64,000 nucleotides of DNA. It comes from Echinicola salinicaeni (GTDB lineage Bacteria; Bacteroidota; Bacteroidia; Cytophagales; Cyclobacteriaceae). A program made the translations under genes and the position numbers. Positions 51,314 through 61,500 of this stretch are shown one piece after another. Where the stretch lies: assembly GCF_014280965.1 (NCBI RefSeq), contig NZ_JACODZ010000005.1, forward strand, positions 434,001 to 498,000, read 5' to 3'. Under the pieces are notes generated by a model. That model ran no database searches, was not told the DNA's origin, and worked only from the letters and a program-made list of their open reading frames with translations. Every line of letters starts with the position of its first letter. Within the stretch, counting starts at the first letter, position 1.

Positions 51314-52705
51314 TTAGACCTTTACCAATTTCCATTTCCCCTTATTAAAGATCCAGCTGCTTACTACAGCATGTAAAGAGTGGCCAACTGCAATGGCTAT
51401 AAACACGCCATTTGCGCCCAATTCAAAAAAGTGGGATAAAGCATAAGCCAATGGTAATTGAAAAAGCCAAAGCACCGATATATTAATCAGTGTGGGAGTT
51501 CGGGTATCCCCTGCACCATTCAATGATTGGCTCATTACCATACCATAGGCGAAAAAAACATAGCCCAAGCAAATAATACCCAAGCCAGTCCCTCCTATAT
51601 TCACCACTTCAGGGTTTTCATTGAACCAACTGATAACCCAATCTCCACCGAAGAAAAAAACCAAACCACAGATCCCTAAAAACACTGCTGTATAGTGGGC
51701 AGCCTTCCAAGCAGATTCTTCAGCCCTATAAGGGTGTCCTGCTCCCAAATTTTGGCCAACCAAGGTGGCTGCTGCATTCGAAAAGCCCATTGCAGGCAGT
51801 AAGGCAAAAATAATCAGTCTTATGGCAATGGTAAATCCTGCTAAAGCAACACTCCCACTGATAGAAACTATCCGCATCAAAATGATCCAACTGGCTGATT
51901 CTATCAAAAACTGTCCCATCCCCCCAAGGGCAATTTTCAGAATATTTTGCACCATGCGCCACTTGAAGCGCATGACTTCCCAGTGAAAGCTAATAACAGC
52001 CTTCCCTCTGAGTAAAACTGAAAATTGGTATAATACCCCAATCGAACGGCCTATGGTTGTGGCCCAAGCAGCGCCTTCCAAACCCAGTTCAGGGAAAAAA
52101 CCGATACCAAAAATCAAAAGTGGATCTAGTAGTATATTGATGCCATTTGCCAACCAAAGTGTACGCATAGCTATCACTGCATTTCCCGCTCCACGAAATA
52201 CCCCATTAATTAGAAAAAGAAGCATTACACTGATATTACCAGCAAATATAACTTTGGTATAACCATAGCCACTTTCTACCAAGGCCTCCTCCCCTCCCAT
52301 CAACTGAAGCAATTCTTTGGCAAAATAAAACCCTATTCCGCCTATTAAAAGAGCTAAGGTAGTACAGATGACGATAGCCTGAAAAGCCGCTTCCGAAGCT
52401 GCACGACGATCTTTCTCTCCTATCCTCCGAGCCACCACAGCTGTCGCAGCCATACTCAAACCAATGGCCACAGAATATACGATAGTTAAAACAGACTCTG
52501 TAAGTCCTACAGTAGCTACTGCCTGTACACCAAGCTTCCCAACAAAAAAAATATCTACCACTGCAAAGAGTGACTCCATCAACATCTCCAAAATCATAGG
52601 AATGGAAAGGTAAAATATAGCCTTTCTGATACTACCTACGGTATAATCTTCTTCAGTGCCGCTAAGCGCTTTTTTAATATGTTCTATGATATGCTTTAAA
52701 GTCAT
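51314..52705 (-). CDS. MATE-family cation-coupled efflux transporter
   Basis: 463-residue inner-membrane exporter with 12 predicted helices in two homologous halves. It shows SIPMILEMLMESLFAVVDIF, FVGKLGVQAVATVGLTESVL, AATAVVARRIGEKDRRAASE, GVFRGAGNAVIAMRTLWLAN, LLDPLLIFGIGFFPELGLEG, AAWATTIGRS, and in the second half AAATLVGQNLGAGHPYRAEE and SLNGAGDTRTPTLINISVLW. Substrates of the family are drugs, dyes and metabolites expelled against sodium or proton gradients; this one is unspecified. It is monocistronic, converging with a four-helix membrane protein gene. Confidence 0.93.
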   Translation of the reverse strand: MTLKHIIEHIKKALSGTEEDYTVGSIRKAIFYLSIPMILEMLMESLFAVVDIFFVGKLGVQAVATVGLTESVLTIVYSVAIGLSMAATAVVARRIGEKDRRAASEAAFQAIVICTTLALLIGGIGFYFAKELLQLMGGEEALVESGYGYTKVIFAGNISVMLLFLINGVFRGAGNAVIAMRTLWLANGINILLDPLLIFGIGFFPELGLEGAAWATTIGRSIGVLYQFSVLLRGKAVISFHWEVMRFKWRMVQNILKIALGGMGQFLIESASWIILMRIVSISGSVALAGFTIAIRLIIFALLPAMGFSNAAATLVGQNLGAGHPYRAEESAWKAAHYTAVFLGICGLVFFFGGDWVISWFNENPEVVNIGGTGLGIICLGYVFFAYGMVMSQSLNGAGDTRTPTLINISVLWLFQLPLAYALSHFFELGANGVFIAIAVGHSLHAVVSSWIFNKGKWKLVKV

Positions 52706-52868
52706 GTTATTTCTGATATATCAATAGTAAAAAAATCCATCCCAAAAACAGGACAGAGAAATGAACCTCTTGCGAGGTTGATATTTCCGGTATTGAAAAA
52801 TTATGACTTCATAAGACTTCAAATTTGGCAAATCAAATGAACAGAAGCAATATATTTCTAATTTTTGA

Positions 52869-53360
52869 TTAAAAGAGAGACGAAGCGAAGCGCTTGACCT
52901 CAGATTTATCAGAGCACTTCTCCAATAAATCCTGACTTGACATTTTTAATTGTGGATGTATAAAATGAGGTAAAATCTCCGAAAGTGGTACTAAGACAAA
53001 CCTCCGGTTGGACATCATAGGATGAGGCACCTTTAATCTTTCTGTCTGCATCACCTGCTCCCCAAAATAAATAATATCAATATCCATTGTCCTATCCCCC
53101 CACTTTACTTCACGTTTCCTTCCCAGAGCGTTTTCTATTTCCAGTCCGATATTTAAAACCTCCATTGGACTTTTATCTGTTGAAAGCAAAACAGCCATAT
53201 TGAGATAATTCCCTGAAGACTTACCTCCCCAAGCCGCAGTTTCATAAATTCCAGAAAGCTTAAGGATCTCAAACTGTTTGCCCAACTCTAAAACAGCTTC
53301 CTTCAATAGCGCTTGCCTATCACCTAAATTCCCGCCAATCAATAAAACTACTTTCTCCAT
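52869..53360 (-). CDS. folK: 2-amino-4-hydroxy-6-hydroxymethyldihydropteridine pyrophosphokinase
   Basis: 163-residue cytoplasmic enzyme of folate synthesis that transfers pyrophosphate from ATP to the pterin. The true start is MEKVVLLIGGNLGDRQALLK at 53360; a longer in-frame start at 53423 would add 21 hydrophobic residues foreign to the family. Motifs: GGNLGDR at the N-terminus, YETAAWGGKSSGNYLNMAVL, ALGRKREVKWGDRTMDIDII (metal-binding D-x-D), and VPHPMMSNRRFVLVPLSEI. A -7-like box (CAAAACTA on plus, 53382-53389) lies just upstream. It is divergent from sppA with 80 bp between the starts. Confidence 0.94.
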   Translation of the reverse strand: MEKVVLLIGGNLGDRQALLKEAVLELGKQFEILKLSGIYETAAWGGKSSGNYLNMAVLLSTDKSPMEVLNIGLEIENALGRKREVKWGDRTMDIDIIYFGEQVMQTERLKVPHPMMSNRRFVLVPLSEILPHFIHPQLKMSSQDLLEKCSDKSEVKRFASSLF

Positions 53361-53440
53361 AAGTGGGTTAATTTCAAAGTTCAAAACTAACAGAAATAAG
53401 AAAAAAGACTTAATTTCGAACATTACAAAAAAGTATTTCT

Positions 53441-55198
53441 ATGAAATTTTTAAGCAATGTATTCGCCGTATTAATAGGCTTATTTATCTTTTCCCTGTTT
53501 GGGTTCTTCTTTCTGGCAGGACTGATAAGCCTTACTACTGCTGAAGACAAAGTGACCATTGAGGACAATACTCTGCTGCATATGAACCTTAATAATGTTG
53601 TTCTGGTGGAGCGCAGTTCAGAGGAAAACATGAATTTGTCCAGCTTGGGTATGGTGCCAACTCCCAATAAAATTGGCTTGACCAACTTGAAAAAAGCTAT
53701 TAAAACGGCAAAGAATAATGAAAAGATAAAAGGAATTTACTTACAAGCTGGTACTGTCATGGCCAACCCTGCTATGCTATTGGAGCTTAGAAATTCACTA
53801 GAAGACTTCAAATCTTCAGGGAAATTCATCATTGCCTATTCAGAGTACTTTTCAGAAAATGGATATTTCCTTTCCAGTATCTCAGATGAAATTTATATGA
53901 ATCCTATGGGCGGCCTGGAATTTAATGGTCTTTCATCGGAAGCATTATTCTTCAAAGGATTATTGGAGAAGCTGGAAATTGAACCGGTTATTTTCAGAGT
54001 AGGTGAATACAAAAGTGCTGTAGAGCCATTTATTCTTGACCAAATGAGTGAAGCCAACAGAAGACAAACTGAGGAATTTTTGGGTGACATTAACCGTTTT
54101 GCTATTAAAGCCATATCAGAAAGCCGTGATATAAACAGAGAAAAACTTGAAGAGATTAACGACCAAATGCTAGTAAGAAAGCCTCAAGATGCAGTCGATT
54201 TAGGCTTAATTGATGGCATATGGTATGATGATCAAGTTAAAGATTTACTAAGGAATAAGATGGGTATTTCCGAAAACGGAAAAATCAAAACCATCAATAT
54301 TAGTGGAATCAATACCACTGCAAAAACAGAAAATATCACTGCCTCAGACCGAGTAGCAGTAATCATAGCGCAGGGAGAGATTGTGAGCGGAAAAGTCGAG
54401 AATGCATTGAGTTCAGAGATTATTGCCAAAGAAATCAAGAATGCAAGAATGGACGATAATATCAAGGCCATTGTCTTAAGAGTCAATTCTCCGGGCGGAT
54501 CCATCTTAGCCTCTGATGTCATTTGGAGGGAAATGAATGAAGCAAGAAAAGTCAAACCAGTAATTGCTTCCATGTCTGAATTGGCAGCATCTGGAGGGTA
54601 TTATATCTCTGCTCCTGCAGACACCATTGTAGCCCAACCCAACACCATTACTGGTTCTATAGGAATTTTCGGTATGTGGTTCAATGCAAAAGGCCTGTTA
54701 AACAATAAACTGGGGATCACCACTGACGTTGCTAAAACAGGTGAATTCTCCGACTTTATGAATCCAACTAGAGAATTAACCGACCTAGAAAAGAATATTA
54801 TCCAAAACCAAATTGAAGATGGCTATGATACTTTTATCCAAAGGGTAGCTGACGGTCGTGACATGAGCAAAGAGGCAGTTCTAGAAGTGGCCAGTGGTAG
54901 AGTTTGGAGTGGAATGCAAGCCAAGGAAAAAGGCTTAGTAGATGTCTTGGGAGGCCTTGAGGATGCTATAGAAATTGCCGCTAAGAAAGCTAATATAGAA
55001 GATGAATATAGAGTACTCTACTTTCCAAAACAAAAGTCCTTCATTGAGCAAATCATGAGTGAGTTGGGAACTGATATTGAAGCCAAATATATGAACTACC
55101 GTTTTGGAGCCACTTATCAAACGCTTCAAAAAATGGAGAAAGTCAAAGATATGCAGGGTGTGATGGCCCGTATGCCATTTGATATGATAATCGAGTAG
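53441..55198 (+). CDS. sppA: Signal peptide peptidase SppA, 67K type
   Basis: 585-residue membrane-anchored serine protease that degrades released signal peptides. An N-terminal helix (about 5-30: FAVLIGLFIFSLFGFFFLAG) is followed by two tandem ClpP-like domains as in E. coli SppA. The catalytic dyad is visible: general base Lys191 in RVGEYKSAVEPF (first domain) and nucleophile Ser384 in SELAASGGYY (second domain). LRVNSPGGSILASDVIWREM and PNTITGSIGIFGMWFNAKGL are conserved. Length is normal for the long type. The gene is monocistronic, ending in a strong terminator. Confidence 0.95.
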   Translation: MKFLSNVFAVLIGLFIFSLFGFFFLAGLISLTTAEDKVTIEDNTLLHMNLNNVVLVERSSEENMNLSSLGMVPTPNKIGLTNLKKAIKTAKNNEKIKGIYLQAGTVMANPAMLLELRNSLEDFKSSGKFIIAYSEYFSENGYFLSSISDEIYMNPMGGLEFNGLSSEALFFKGLLEKLEIEPVIFRVGEYKSAVEPFILDQMSEANRRQTEEFLGDINRFAIKAISESRDINREKLEEINDQMLVRKPQDAVDLGLIDGIWYDDQVKDLLRNKMGISENGKIKTINISGINTTAKTENITASDRVAVIIAQGEIVSGKVENALSSEIIAKEIKNARMDDNIKAIVLRVNSPGGSILASDVIWREMNEARKVKPVIASMSELAASGGYYISAPADTIVAQPNTITGSIGIFGMWFNAKGLLNNKLGITTDVAKTGEFSDFMNPTRELTDLEKNIIQNQIEDGYDTFIQRVADGRDMSKEAVLEVASGRVWSGMQAKEKGLVDVLGGLEDAIEIAAKKANIEDEYRVLYFPKQKSFIEQIMSELGTDIEAKYMNYRFGATYQTLQKMEKVKDMQGVMARMPFDMIIE

Positions 55199-55222
55199 AA
55201 ACTAAAACTAACCAATAGATTG

Positions 55223-55255
55223 AAAGAGGAGTGTTTATAATACTCCTCTTTTTTT
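55223..55255 (+). terminator. Terminator after sppA
   Basis: AAAGAGGAGT (55223-55232) pairs with ACTCCTCTTT (55242-55251) in a ten-base-pair perfect stem, followed by more T residues to 55255. It lies 24 bases after the sppA stop. Confidence 0.9.
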
Positions 55256-55303
55256 ACCCATTATATTTTAATAGAAAGTCTATCAACTGATTGAAACTAA
55301 GAC

Positions 55304-55326
55304 ATCCTTCGACTCCGCTTAGGCTA
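55304..55326. repeat. Fragment of a dispersed Bacteroidota repeat
   Basis: ATCCTTCGACTCCGCTTAGG lies in an otherwise AT-rich non-coding stretch and resembles a phrase (CCTTCGACTCCGCTCAGG) I remember as frequently repeated between genes in Bacteroidota. It occurs once here, so its repeat nature cannot be shown within the window. Confidence 0.3.
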
Positions 55327-55540
55327 ATGATAAATAATTGATTTGAGCAGACCTTAAATGGTAGCTACTGATTGCCTTTCAATAATTAGCAAAGAGATAA
55401 TAAACATTGACATACCCTCCTCCACTTTCCAATTCTTGATTTTCTAATTGTCTATTTCCTTCACTCACTTTGTAGTTTCAGCAATAAAAAAAGGACTTCC
55501 CTGTGGACAGCCCCTTCTTAACTCATTTATCATTAATTAT

Positions 55541-57007
55541 TCAGGAAGTTCCTTCAATATCTTGCACTTGGTTCATGGATCCACCCAAAGCCCTATAGAG
55601 GTTAACTATGCTTTTTAGCTTTTGGGTTTTCAAACCTACATAATCAAGCTCAGCCTCCAATGCCCTGTTTTGGGAATTGATCACATCTAAATAATTAGCA
55701 TAACCAACGGAGAACATGGTATTCGCATTCGAAATCGATCTTCTCAACACCAATACCTCATCTGTTTTCAAGGACAGTTGCTCATCCAAGGTTGAATATA
55801 CATTGACCATATCCAATACCTCCAAATAAGCATTTAGAACGGTTTGTTCGTAATCCAAGAAGGCAATTTTCTGTGAAGCCTTAGCCTGGTTAAAAGATGC
55901 TTTAATCCTCCCTTTATTGAATATAGGAGCCATTAAGTTGGCCCCTGCTTGATAAAAGGTAGATGCAGGGCTTAAGAACAACTTACTGATATCAAAGGCA
56001 TTGAAACCTACTCCACCTACCAGATTTAAAGAAGGGAAGAATGCCGCCCTAGCCACTTTTACATCTGCCTTGGAAGCTTCTAATTCCATCTCCGCCTGTC
56101 TAATATCAGGCCTCCTCTGAAGCAAATCAGCTGGAATTCCAATTTGGATAATTTCAGGCACAAAGTTTACCTGGGACAAGGTGGTTCTTTGCAGCCCATC
56201 CTCATAAGTACCCAAAAGGCCCATCAAAGCTATTTCAACCGATCTCAATTCCCTTTGTTTTTGAACTAAAAGGGATTTTGAATTCAATAACTGAGCCTCA
56301 AACTGATCGACTGCTAGTTGAGTTTCTTTTCCTGATTCCTTTAGGTCTTTAGATAGATTAAACGCTGTCTCTTGATGGGAAATATTTTTGGACAAGATGA
56401 TTACCTCTTCATCCAAGCCAACCATTTCATAATAGAGTTTAGCGACATTTGCTATCAACTGGGTCTTGACCATATTGGCAGCTTGTTCAGTAGCTAACCA
56501 ACGGGCAACCGCAGCCTTCTTTCTATTAGCAAACTTTCCCCAAACATCCAATTCCCAAGCAAACTGGGCCCCAAGCACAAAATCCTTATACGGGGATGGT
56601 ATTTTTTGATCTTCAGAAAGATTATCAGAAAAGTTGGTATCATAATTACCTACTCCATCCATGGTATAATCTCCGAATTTTTTTCTGCTAGCCCCAGCCA
56701 TGGCACTAATTTCAGGCAAAGCTCCTAACTTACCTACTCTCATTTGAGAATTCGCAATACGTATTCTTTCAAGTGTCTTGAGGACATCTTGGTTATTTTC
56801 AAGTGCTTTTGAGATTAACCTTTTTAAACGCTCATCCTCAAAAAACATCTTCCAATTCTCTTCAGCAAGCGTTTCCACCGAATCCTGAATCACCCCATAA
56901 TCTTCTGGGATGGTCAATTCTTGATCCTGCGCGATCTCCCCAGTTTTACAGGACCAAGCCAGCAATAAGGTAAAAAGACCGGTAAATATTATTCTATTAT
57001 TCATCAT
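55541..57007 (-). CDS. RND efflux outer-membrane factor (OprM/NodT type lipoprotein)
   Basis: 488-residue outer-membrane channel subunit of a tripartite pump. It has a lipoprotein signal (lipobox AWSC, Cys20), a first coiled repeat (ALENNQDVLKTLERIRIANS, QMRVGKLGALPEISAMAGAS) and a second repeat (PADLLQRRPDIRQAEMELEA, KADVKVARAAFFPSLNLVGG), the LLxRRPDIRxAE phrase being the OprM-family signature. The C-terminal part has NANTMFSVGYANYLDVINSQ. It starts by overlapping the permease stop by four bases, making a tight operon. Confidence 0.95.
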   Translation of the reverse strand: MMNNRIIFTGLFTLLLAWSCKTGEIAQDQELTIPEDYGVIQDSVETLAEENWKMFFEDERLKRLISKALENNQDVLKTLERIRIANSQMRVGKLGALPEISAMAGASRKKFGDYTMDGVGNYDTNFSDNLSEDQKIPSPYKDFVLGAQFAWELDVWGKFANRKKAAVARWLATEQAANMVKTQLIANVAKLYYEMVGLDEEVIILSKNISHQETAFNLSKDLKESGKETQLAVDQFEAQLLNSKSLLVQKQRELRSVEIALMGLLGTYEDGLQRTTLSQVNFVPEIIQIGIPADLLQRRPDIRQAEMELEASKADVKVARAAFFPSLNLVGGVGFNAFDISKLFLSPASTFYQAGANLMAPIFNKGRIKASFNQAKASQKIAFLDYEQTVLNAYLEVLDMVNVYSTLDEQLSLKTDEVLVLRRSISNANTMFSVGYANYLDVINSQNRALEAELDYVGLKTQKLKSIVNLYRALGGSMNQVQDIEGTS

Positions 57008-60000
57008 GCTTTTACTTTCTCTTCTGCTTCTTTTGACTTATTCTTAAAATGCGTACCGATAGATTCAAAGACCACATAAAGACCTGGAATCAAGAAAATC
57101 CCCACTATAGTTCCGATAAACATTCCTCCTGCAGCGGCTGTACCTATTGTACGGTTACCAATGGCACCTGCACCAGTCGCAATTGTCAATGGAATCAAAC
57201 CACAAACAAAAGCAAAGGAAGTCATCAAAATAGGACGTAATCTTTCTACTCCACCCTTGATAGCTGACTCAATAATTCCCAAGCCTTTATTTCTATTTTG
57301 AATAGCGATCTCAATAATCAGAATGGCATTTTTACCCAAAAGACCAATCAACATCACCAAGGAAACCTGCGCATAAATATTGTTCTCTAAACCGGTCAAC
57401 TTCAGCAGTAGGAAGGCCCCAAATATACCCGCAGGAAGCGATAAGATTACTGGCATTGGCAGCATATAACTTTCATACTGGGCTGCCAACAATAGGTAAA
57501 CAAAGATCAAACAAATAGCGAAAATATATAAAGCCTGATTGCCTGATGCAATTTGCTCTCGCGTAATACCGGACCAGTCAATATCAAATCCTCTAGGCAA
57601 AAATTCTAAGGCAGCAGCTTCTACTGATTGAATAGCATCACCACTACTAAAGCCTTCAGCAGCTTCACCATTGATCATAGCGGAAGTATACATATTGTAC
57701 CTGGTCAACTGTTCCGGACCGTATACACGCTCCAAAGTCACAAAGTTGGAATAGGGCACCATATCACCATGAGAGCTTTTTGCATACATCTTAAGCAAGG
57801 ATTCTGGATTGGTTCTGTATTCAGGAGCCGCTTGGATCATCACCTTATACATCTGCCCAAAGCGAATGAAGTTTGAAGCATAAAAACTACCTATAAAACT
57901 CTGTAAGGTCTGCATGGCATCCTCTACTGAAACGCCCAGTTTAGATGCCTTATCATGGTCTACATGAAGAATATACTGAGGGAAATTTGGATCAAAGTTG
58001 GTAAACACTCCATTCAGCTCTGGCTTTTCATTCAATGCCGCCACAAAATCCTGTGTTGTCTTAGCAGTGATATCCAAAGGTCCACCTGTTTTATCCAAAA
58101 GCCTCATTTCAAAACCTGAAGCATTACCAAAACCTGGCACACTCGGAGGAGGGAAAAACTGGATTTCTGCACCAGTAATATGGCTTACCCTACCCTCATA
58201 TTCACGAATAAGTTCTGCAACACTCTTGTCCCTGTCTTCCCAGGCCACAAGGTTGATCATACCCATACCATAAGAGGCACCAGCCGTTTCAGTCAATAAA
58301 CTGTAACCTGCAAGGGTAGAAATGGTTTCGACTTCATCCAAAGGCAATAAGGCTGCTTGAACATCATCCAAAATCACTTTGGTTCTTTCTACCGTTGCAC
58401 CAGGAGGAGTAGTTACGTTCACATAGACCATACCTTGGTCTTCCGTAGGAATAAAGCCGGTTGGCAGTACACTATTGATTCCAAAAGTAGCAAGGAAGAA
58501 CACAGCCAAAATCCCGAAGGTAACCGACTTTCTTCCTACAATGGCTTTCAACACGCCAGCATACCTTCCAGACAATTTATCATATTTATTGTTAAAGCCA
58601 TCAAAGAACTTCTGCGTAAAACCTTTAGGCTTATCCTCATCATGGTGATTGGCTTTTAATAACAAACTACATAATGCTGGAGACAAGGTCAGAGCGTTCA
58701 CCCCGGAAATCACAATGGCAATTGCCAAGGTCAGAGAGAATTGTCTATAGAAAATACCCACTGGACCAGACATAAAACCAACAGGGATAAATACGGCTGA
58801 CATTACCATGGTAATGGCTATAATAGCCCCACCAATTTCACTCATCGCAGAGATCGTGGCATCCTTGGCACTCATTTTATCTTCATGCATCTTCACATGG
58901 ACCGCTTCTACTACTACAATGGCATTATCCACAACAATACCGATCGCGAGAACGAGTGCAAATAGTGTCAATAGATTGATGGAGAACCCAAAGAGATCCA
59001 TAAAGAAGAAGGTTCCAATCAAAGATACCGGTACAGCGATGGCTGGAATCAAAGTTGATCTAAAATCCTGAAGGAAAATAAATACCACTATAGATACCAA
59101 TATAAACGCCTCAAGCAAGGTCTTGATCACTCCAGCGATAGAGGCATCTAAGAACCTAGAAACATCATAGGAAACGTTATAGGACATGCCTGGAGGGAAT
59201 GAACTTTCCTTTAACTCCTCCATTTTTGTCTTGATGGAATTAATAACGTCACGCGCATTGGAGCCTGGACGTTGTTTGATCATGATAGAAGCTGAAGGAC
59301 TTCCATCAGTGATGGAAACCATATTATAATCCTCCGAATCAAACTCTACCTCGGCAACATCCTTAATTTTCAGCAAGGAACCATCGGGAAGTGCCTTTAT
59401 GGTTATATTTTCGTAATCCTCTTCTTTGTTAAACTTACCAGTATAACGAAGGACATACTGTAACATTTGTGGGTCTTTATCGGAACTGATTCCTGACTTA
59501 CCTGGAGCTGCTTCCACGTTTTGACTTCTAATAGCATCAGTAATGTCCTGAGGAGAAATGTCATAAGCCACCATTCTATCAGGATTCATCCATATTCTCA
59601 TGGCATAATCCCTTACCCCCATAATTTCACAAAAACCAACCCCATCAATACGCTTCAGTTCCTTAAGTACATTGATATCGGCAAAGTTGTATACAAACTT
59701 TTCATCTTGGGTGGAATCAGAACTCATCAGATTAAGGTAAAGCAACATACTGTTCACCTCTTTTTCCGTCATCACCCCTGCCCTGATCACCTCCTCTGGA
59801 AGCTCATCAATTACAGTCGAAACCCTATTCTGAACATTTACAGCCGCTTGATCCGGGTCTGTTCCTACTTTAAATACTACCGTAATTACCGAAACACCAT
59901 CATTGGTGTTTACTGAGTTCATATAGGTCATACCCGGAACCCCGTTAATGGCTCTTTCCAAAGGAGTAGCCACTGCTTTTGCCAATACTTCTGCATTGGC

Positions 60001-60153
60001 ACCTGTATACTGTGCCGTAACCGTCACTGAAGGAGGTACAATCTCAGGGAACTGGGTCACTGGCAATGAAGTCAATGATAATAATCCGACCAATGTAATG
60101 ATCACCGAAATGACCGTTGAAAGAATTGGCCGCCTAATAAATATTTCAAACAT
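57004..60153 (-). CDS. RND efflux permease, HAE1 (AcrB) family
   Basis: 1049-residue inner-membrane trimeric proton-drug antiporter. It starts MFEIFIRRPILSTVISVIIT, with the typical helix 1, then PVTQFPEIVPPSVTVTAQYT and GANAEVLAKAVATPLERAIN. The helix-4 segment ALVLAIGIVVDNAIVVVEAV contains the proton-relay Asp, followed by SAVFIPVGFMSGPVGIFYRQ. In the second half, GFIPTEDQGMVYVNVTTPPG, LLAAQYESYMLPMPVILSLP and GLLGKNAILIIEIAIQNRNK are diagnostic of the hydrophobic/amphiphilic exporter branch, not heavy-metal pumps. Gene order adaptor-permease-channel is complete. Substrate range is not readable. Confidence 0.96.
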   Translation of the reverse strand: MFEIFIRRPILSTVISVIITLVGLLSLTSLPVTQFPEIVPPSVTVTAQYTGANAEVLAKAVATPLERAINGVPGMTYMNSVNTNDGVSVITVVFKVGTDPDQAAVNVQNRVSTVIDELPEEVIRAGVMTEKEVNSMLLYLNLMSSDSTQDEKFVYNFADINVLKELKRIDGVGFCEIMGVRDYAMRIWMNPDRMVAYDISPQDITDAIRSQNVEAAPGKSGISSDKDPQMLQYVLRYTGKFNKEEDYENITIKALPDGSLLKIKDVAEVEFDSEDYNMVSITDGSPSASIMIKQRPGSNARDVINSIKTKMEELKESSFPPGMSYNVSYDVSRFLDASIAGVIKTLLEAFILVSIVVFIFLQDFRSTLIPAIAVPVSLIGTFFFMDLFGFSINLLTLFALVLAIGIVVDNAIVVVEAVHVKMHEDKMSAKDATISAMSEIGGAIIAITMVMSAVFIPVGFMSGPVGIFYRQFSLTLAIAIVISGVNALTLSPALCSLLLKANHHDEDKPKGFTQKFFDGFNNKYDKLSGRYAGVLKAIVGRKSVTFGILAVFFLATFGINSVLPTGFIPTEDQGMVYVNVTTPPGATVERTKVILDDVQAALLPLDEVETISTLAGYSLLTETAGASYGMGMINLVAWEDRDKSVAELIREYEGRVSHITGAEIQFFPPPSVPGFGNASGFEMRLLDKTGGPLDITAKTTQDFVAALNEKPELNGVFTNFDPNFPQYILHVDHDKASKLGVSVEDAMQTLQSFIGSFYASNFIRFGQMYKVMIQAAPEYRTNPESLLKMYAKSSHGDMVPYSNFVTLERVYGPEQLTRYNMYTSAMINGEAAEGFSSGDAIQSVEAAALEFLPRGFDIDWSGITREQIASGNQALYIFAICLIFVYLLLAAQYESYMLPMPVILSLPAGIFGAFLLLKLTGLENNIYAQVSLVMLIGLLGKNAILIIEIAIQNRNKGLGIIESAIKGGVERLRPILMTSFAFVCGLIPLTIATGAGAIGNRTIGTAAAGGMFIGTIVGIFLIPGLYVVFESIGTHFKNKSKEAEEKVKA

Positions 60154-60185
60154 ACTGTACTAAATCAAATTATGCTATTGGATGC

Positions 60186-61391
60186 TTATAAGGAATTAAA
60201 TAAGGTATCATAGGCTTCCTCATCGGAAACATTAACAGGTTCAATGACACTTCCGTCTTTCACTTGTTGTATACCTTCAAAGATGATTCTATCACCATTT
60301 TTGAAACCTTCAGCTACATAAAACAATCCGAACCTTTTGATAGGTCTGAAACTTCTTACCTGAACCTTATTTTCCTCATTCAATACATATACATAATTGA
60401 AGTCCTGAATCTCAAAACTTGATTTTTGTGGGATTAGGAATACATTATCCATTTCATTGGTCATCTTGATCTTACCACTAGCCCCATGTTTGATCAGACC
60501 ATCAGGGTTAGGGAACCTTACCCTGAATGCAATGGAGCCAGTCCCCTTCTCAAAATCTGCCTCCATTGTTTCCAATTTACCTTTATATGGATATTCCTGA
60601 CCATCAGACAATACTAGCGTTAACTCTTTTTCAATCACCTCTTCTTCTCCTGACTCCAATTTTTCACGCATAAATCTCAAATACTCATTCTCATTCACCT
60701 TATAATAGGCAAAGATTTCAGAGATATCCGTTATGTGAGTCATCAGGTCTCCAGTGGTCACCAAACTACCGGTTTTAAACGGAATCCTATCCACAATACC
60801 ATCAAAAGGAGCTTTAATGGTAGTATAAGAAAGTCCAGTTTTAGCATTTTTAAGCATTGATTCTGCCTCCATAATGCCAGACTGGGCCATTTCAAATTTG
60901 GCCTGGGCCAATTCCAGTTCGGAAGATGTAATGATCTTTTTATCCACCAAAGTCTGTAAACGCTCCATCTCCAGTTTGGCTGCCTGAGCTTCTGCTTTGG
61001 CTTGCATCAACCTTGCTTGATTACTGTTAACTTCTTCGTATAACTCTGCTGAACTTAGTTTAAACAATGGCTGCCCTTTCTTTACATAGGCTCCCTCGTC
61101 CACAAAAATACCGTCCACAAAACCCTCTACCTTTGCACGAACTTCAACAAATTGAACCGCCTGAATATCGCAAACATACGTTTGAGGCACTTCAATTTTA
61201 TGTGTCGATAATTTCATGGTAGGAATCTTCAAAGGCTTGTTCCTTTTGAATTCCTTAGTATTTCCCTCATTGCATGAGAACACTAGTGGTAAACACACTA
61301 ATAGGACAAAGAATGCATGTGAACATCTTCTGAATGAAATTCGTCGATTCAACAGTGGTATCATAAATCTAATCTTGTTATATGGTAGCAA
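60186..61391 (-). CDS. RND efflux periplasmic adaptor (AcrA/MexA type lipoprotein)
   Basis: 401-residue membrane-fusion subunit linking permease and outer-membrane channel. The N-terminus (basic region, then FFVLLVCLPLVFSC with lipobox Cys40) predicts a lipoprotein; the start could also be the ATG at 61364. The body follows the family order: lipoyl half (VEVRAKVEGFVDGIFVDEGA, YVKKGQPLFKLSS), alpha-hairpin (about 110-170, with LMQAKAEAQAAKLEMERLQT), second lipoyl half (GLSYTTIKAPFDGIVDRIPF) and barrel domain (GSIAFRVRFPNPDGLIKHGA, SGKIKM). It is first in the operon. No regulator gene lies upstream within the window. Confidence 0.95.
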   Translation of the reverse strand: MLPYNKIRFMIPLLNRRISFRRCSHAFFVLLVCLPLVFSCNEGNTKEFKRNKPLKIPTMKLSTHKIEVPQTYVCDIQAVQFVEVRAKVEGFVDGIFVDEGAYVKKGQPLFKLSSAELYEEVNSNQARLMQAKAEAQAAKLEMERLQTLVDKKIITSSELELAQAKFEMAQSGIMEAESMLKNAKTGLSYTTIKAPFDGIVDRIPFKTGSLVTTGDLMTHITDISEIFAYYKVNENEYLRFMREKLESGEEEVIEKELTLVLSDGQEYPYKGKLETMEADFEKGTGSIAFRVRFPNPDGLIKHGASGKIKMTNEMDNVFLIPQKSSFEIQDFNYVYVLNEENKVQVRSFRPIKRFGLFYVAEGFKNGDRIIFEGIQQVKDGSVIEPVNVSDEEAYDTLFNSL

Positions 61392-61500
61392 ATAGCTTTA
61401 TTCGTTTAAAAACTTATTTCAAAATGCCAAACAATTCCCCTTCACCATGATCATATCATGCCTAAAAGGTAATCCAATGGCTATTTTGGAGATTATTTTA

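Larger units (their letters stand above)
55199..55540. other. Intergenic stretch between converging sppA and efflux operon
   Basis: 342 bp. The left end holds the sppA terminator. Around 55304-55326 is a short phrase, ATCCTTCGACTCCGCTTAGG, that resembles a dispersed GC-richer repeat known from many Bacteroidota genomes. The rest shows nothing recognisable; a weak hairpin-like AAGGACTT/CCCCTT near 55490 may end the efflux operon. Confidence 0.4.

Noticed and set aside
52764-52779. Small hairpin AACCTC/GAGGTT between the MATE and folK genes
   Set aside because: Six base pairs without a T tract on either side; too weak to call a terminator.
53361-53423. Extended folK start giving a hydrophobic N-terminus
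   Set aside because: FolK is cytoplasmic and begins at the MEKVVLLIGGN-type strand; the extension covers the promoter region.
59521-59916. 131-codon open frame on the plus strand
   Set aside because: Antisense to the conserved N-terminal part of the RND permease; no sign of independent coding.
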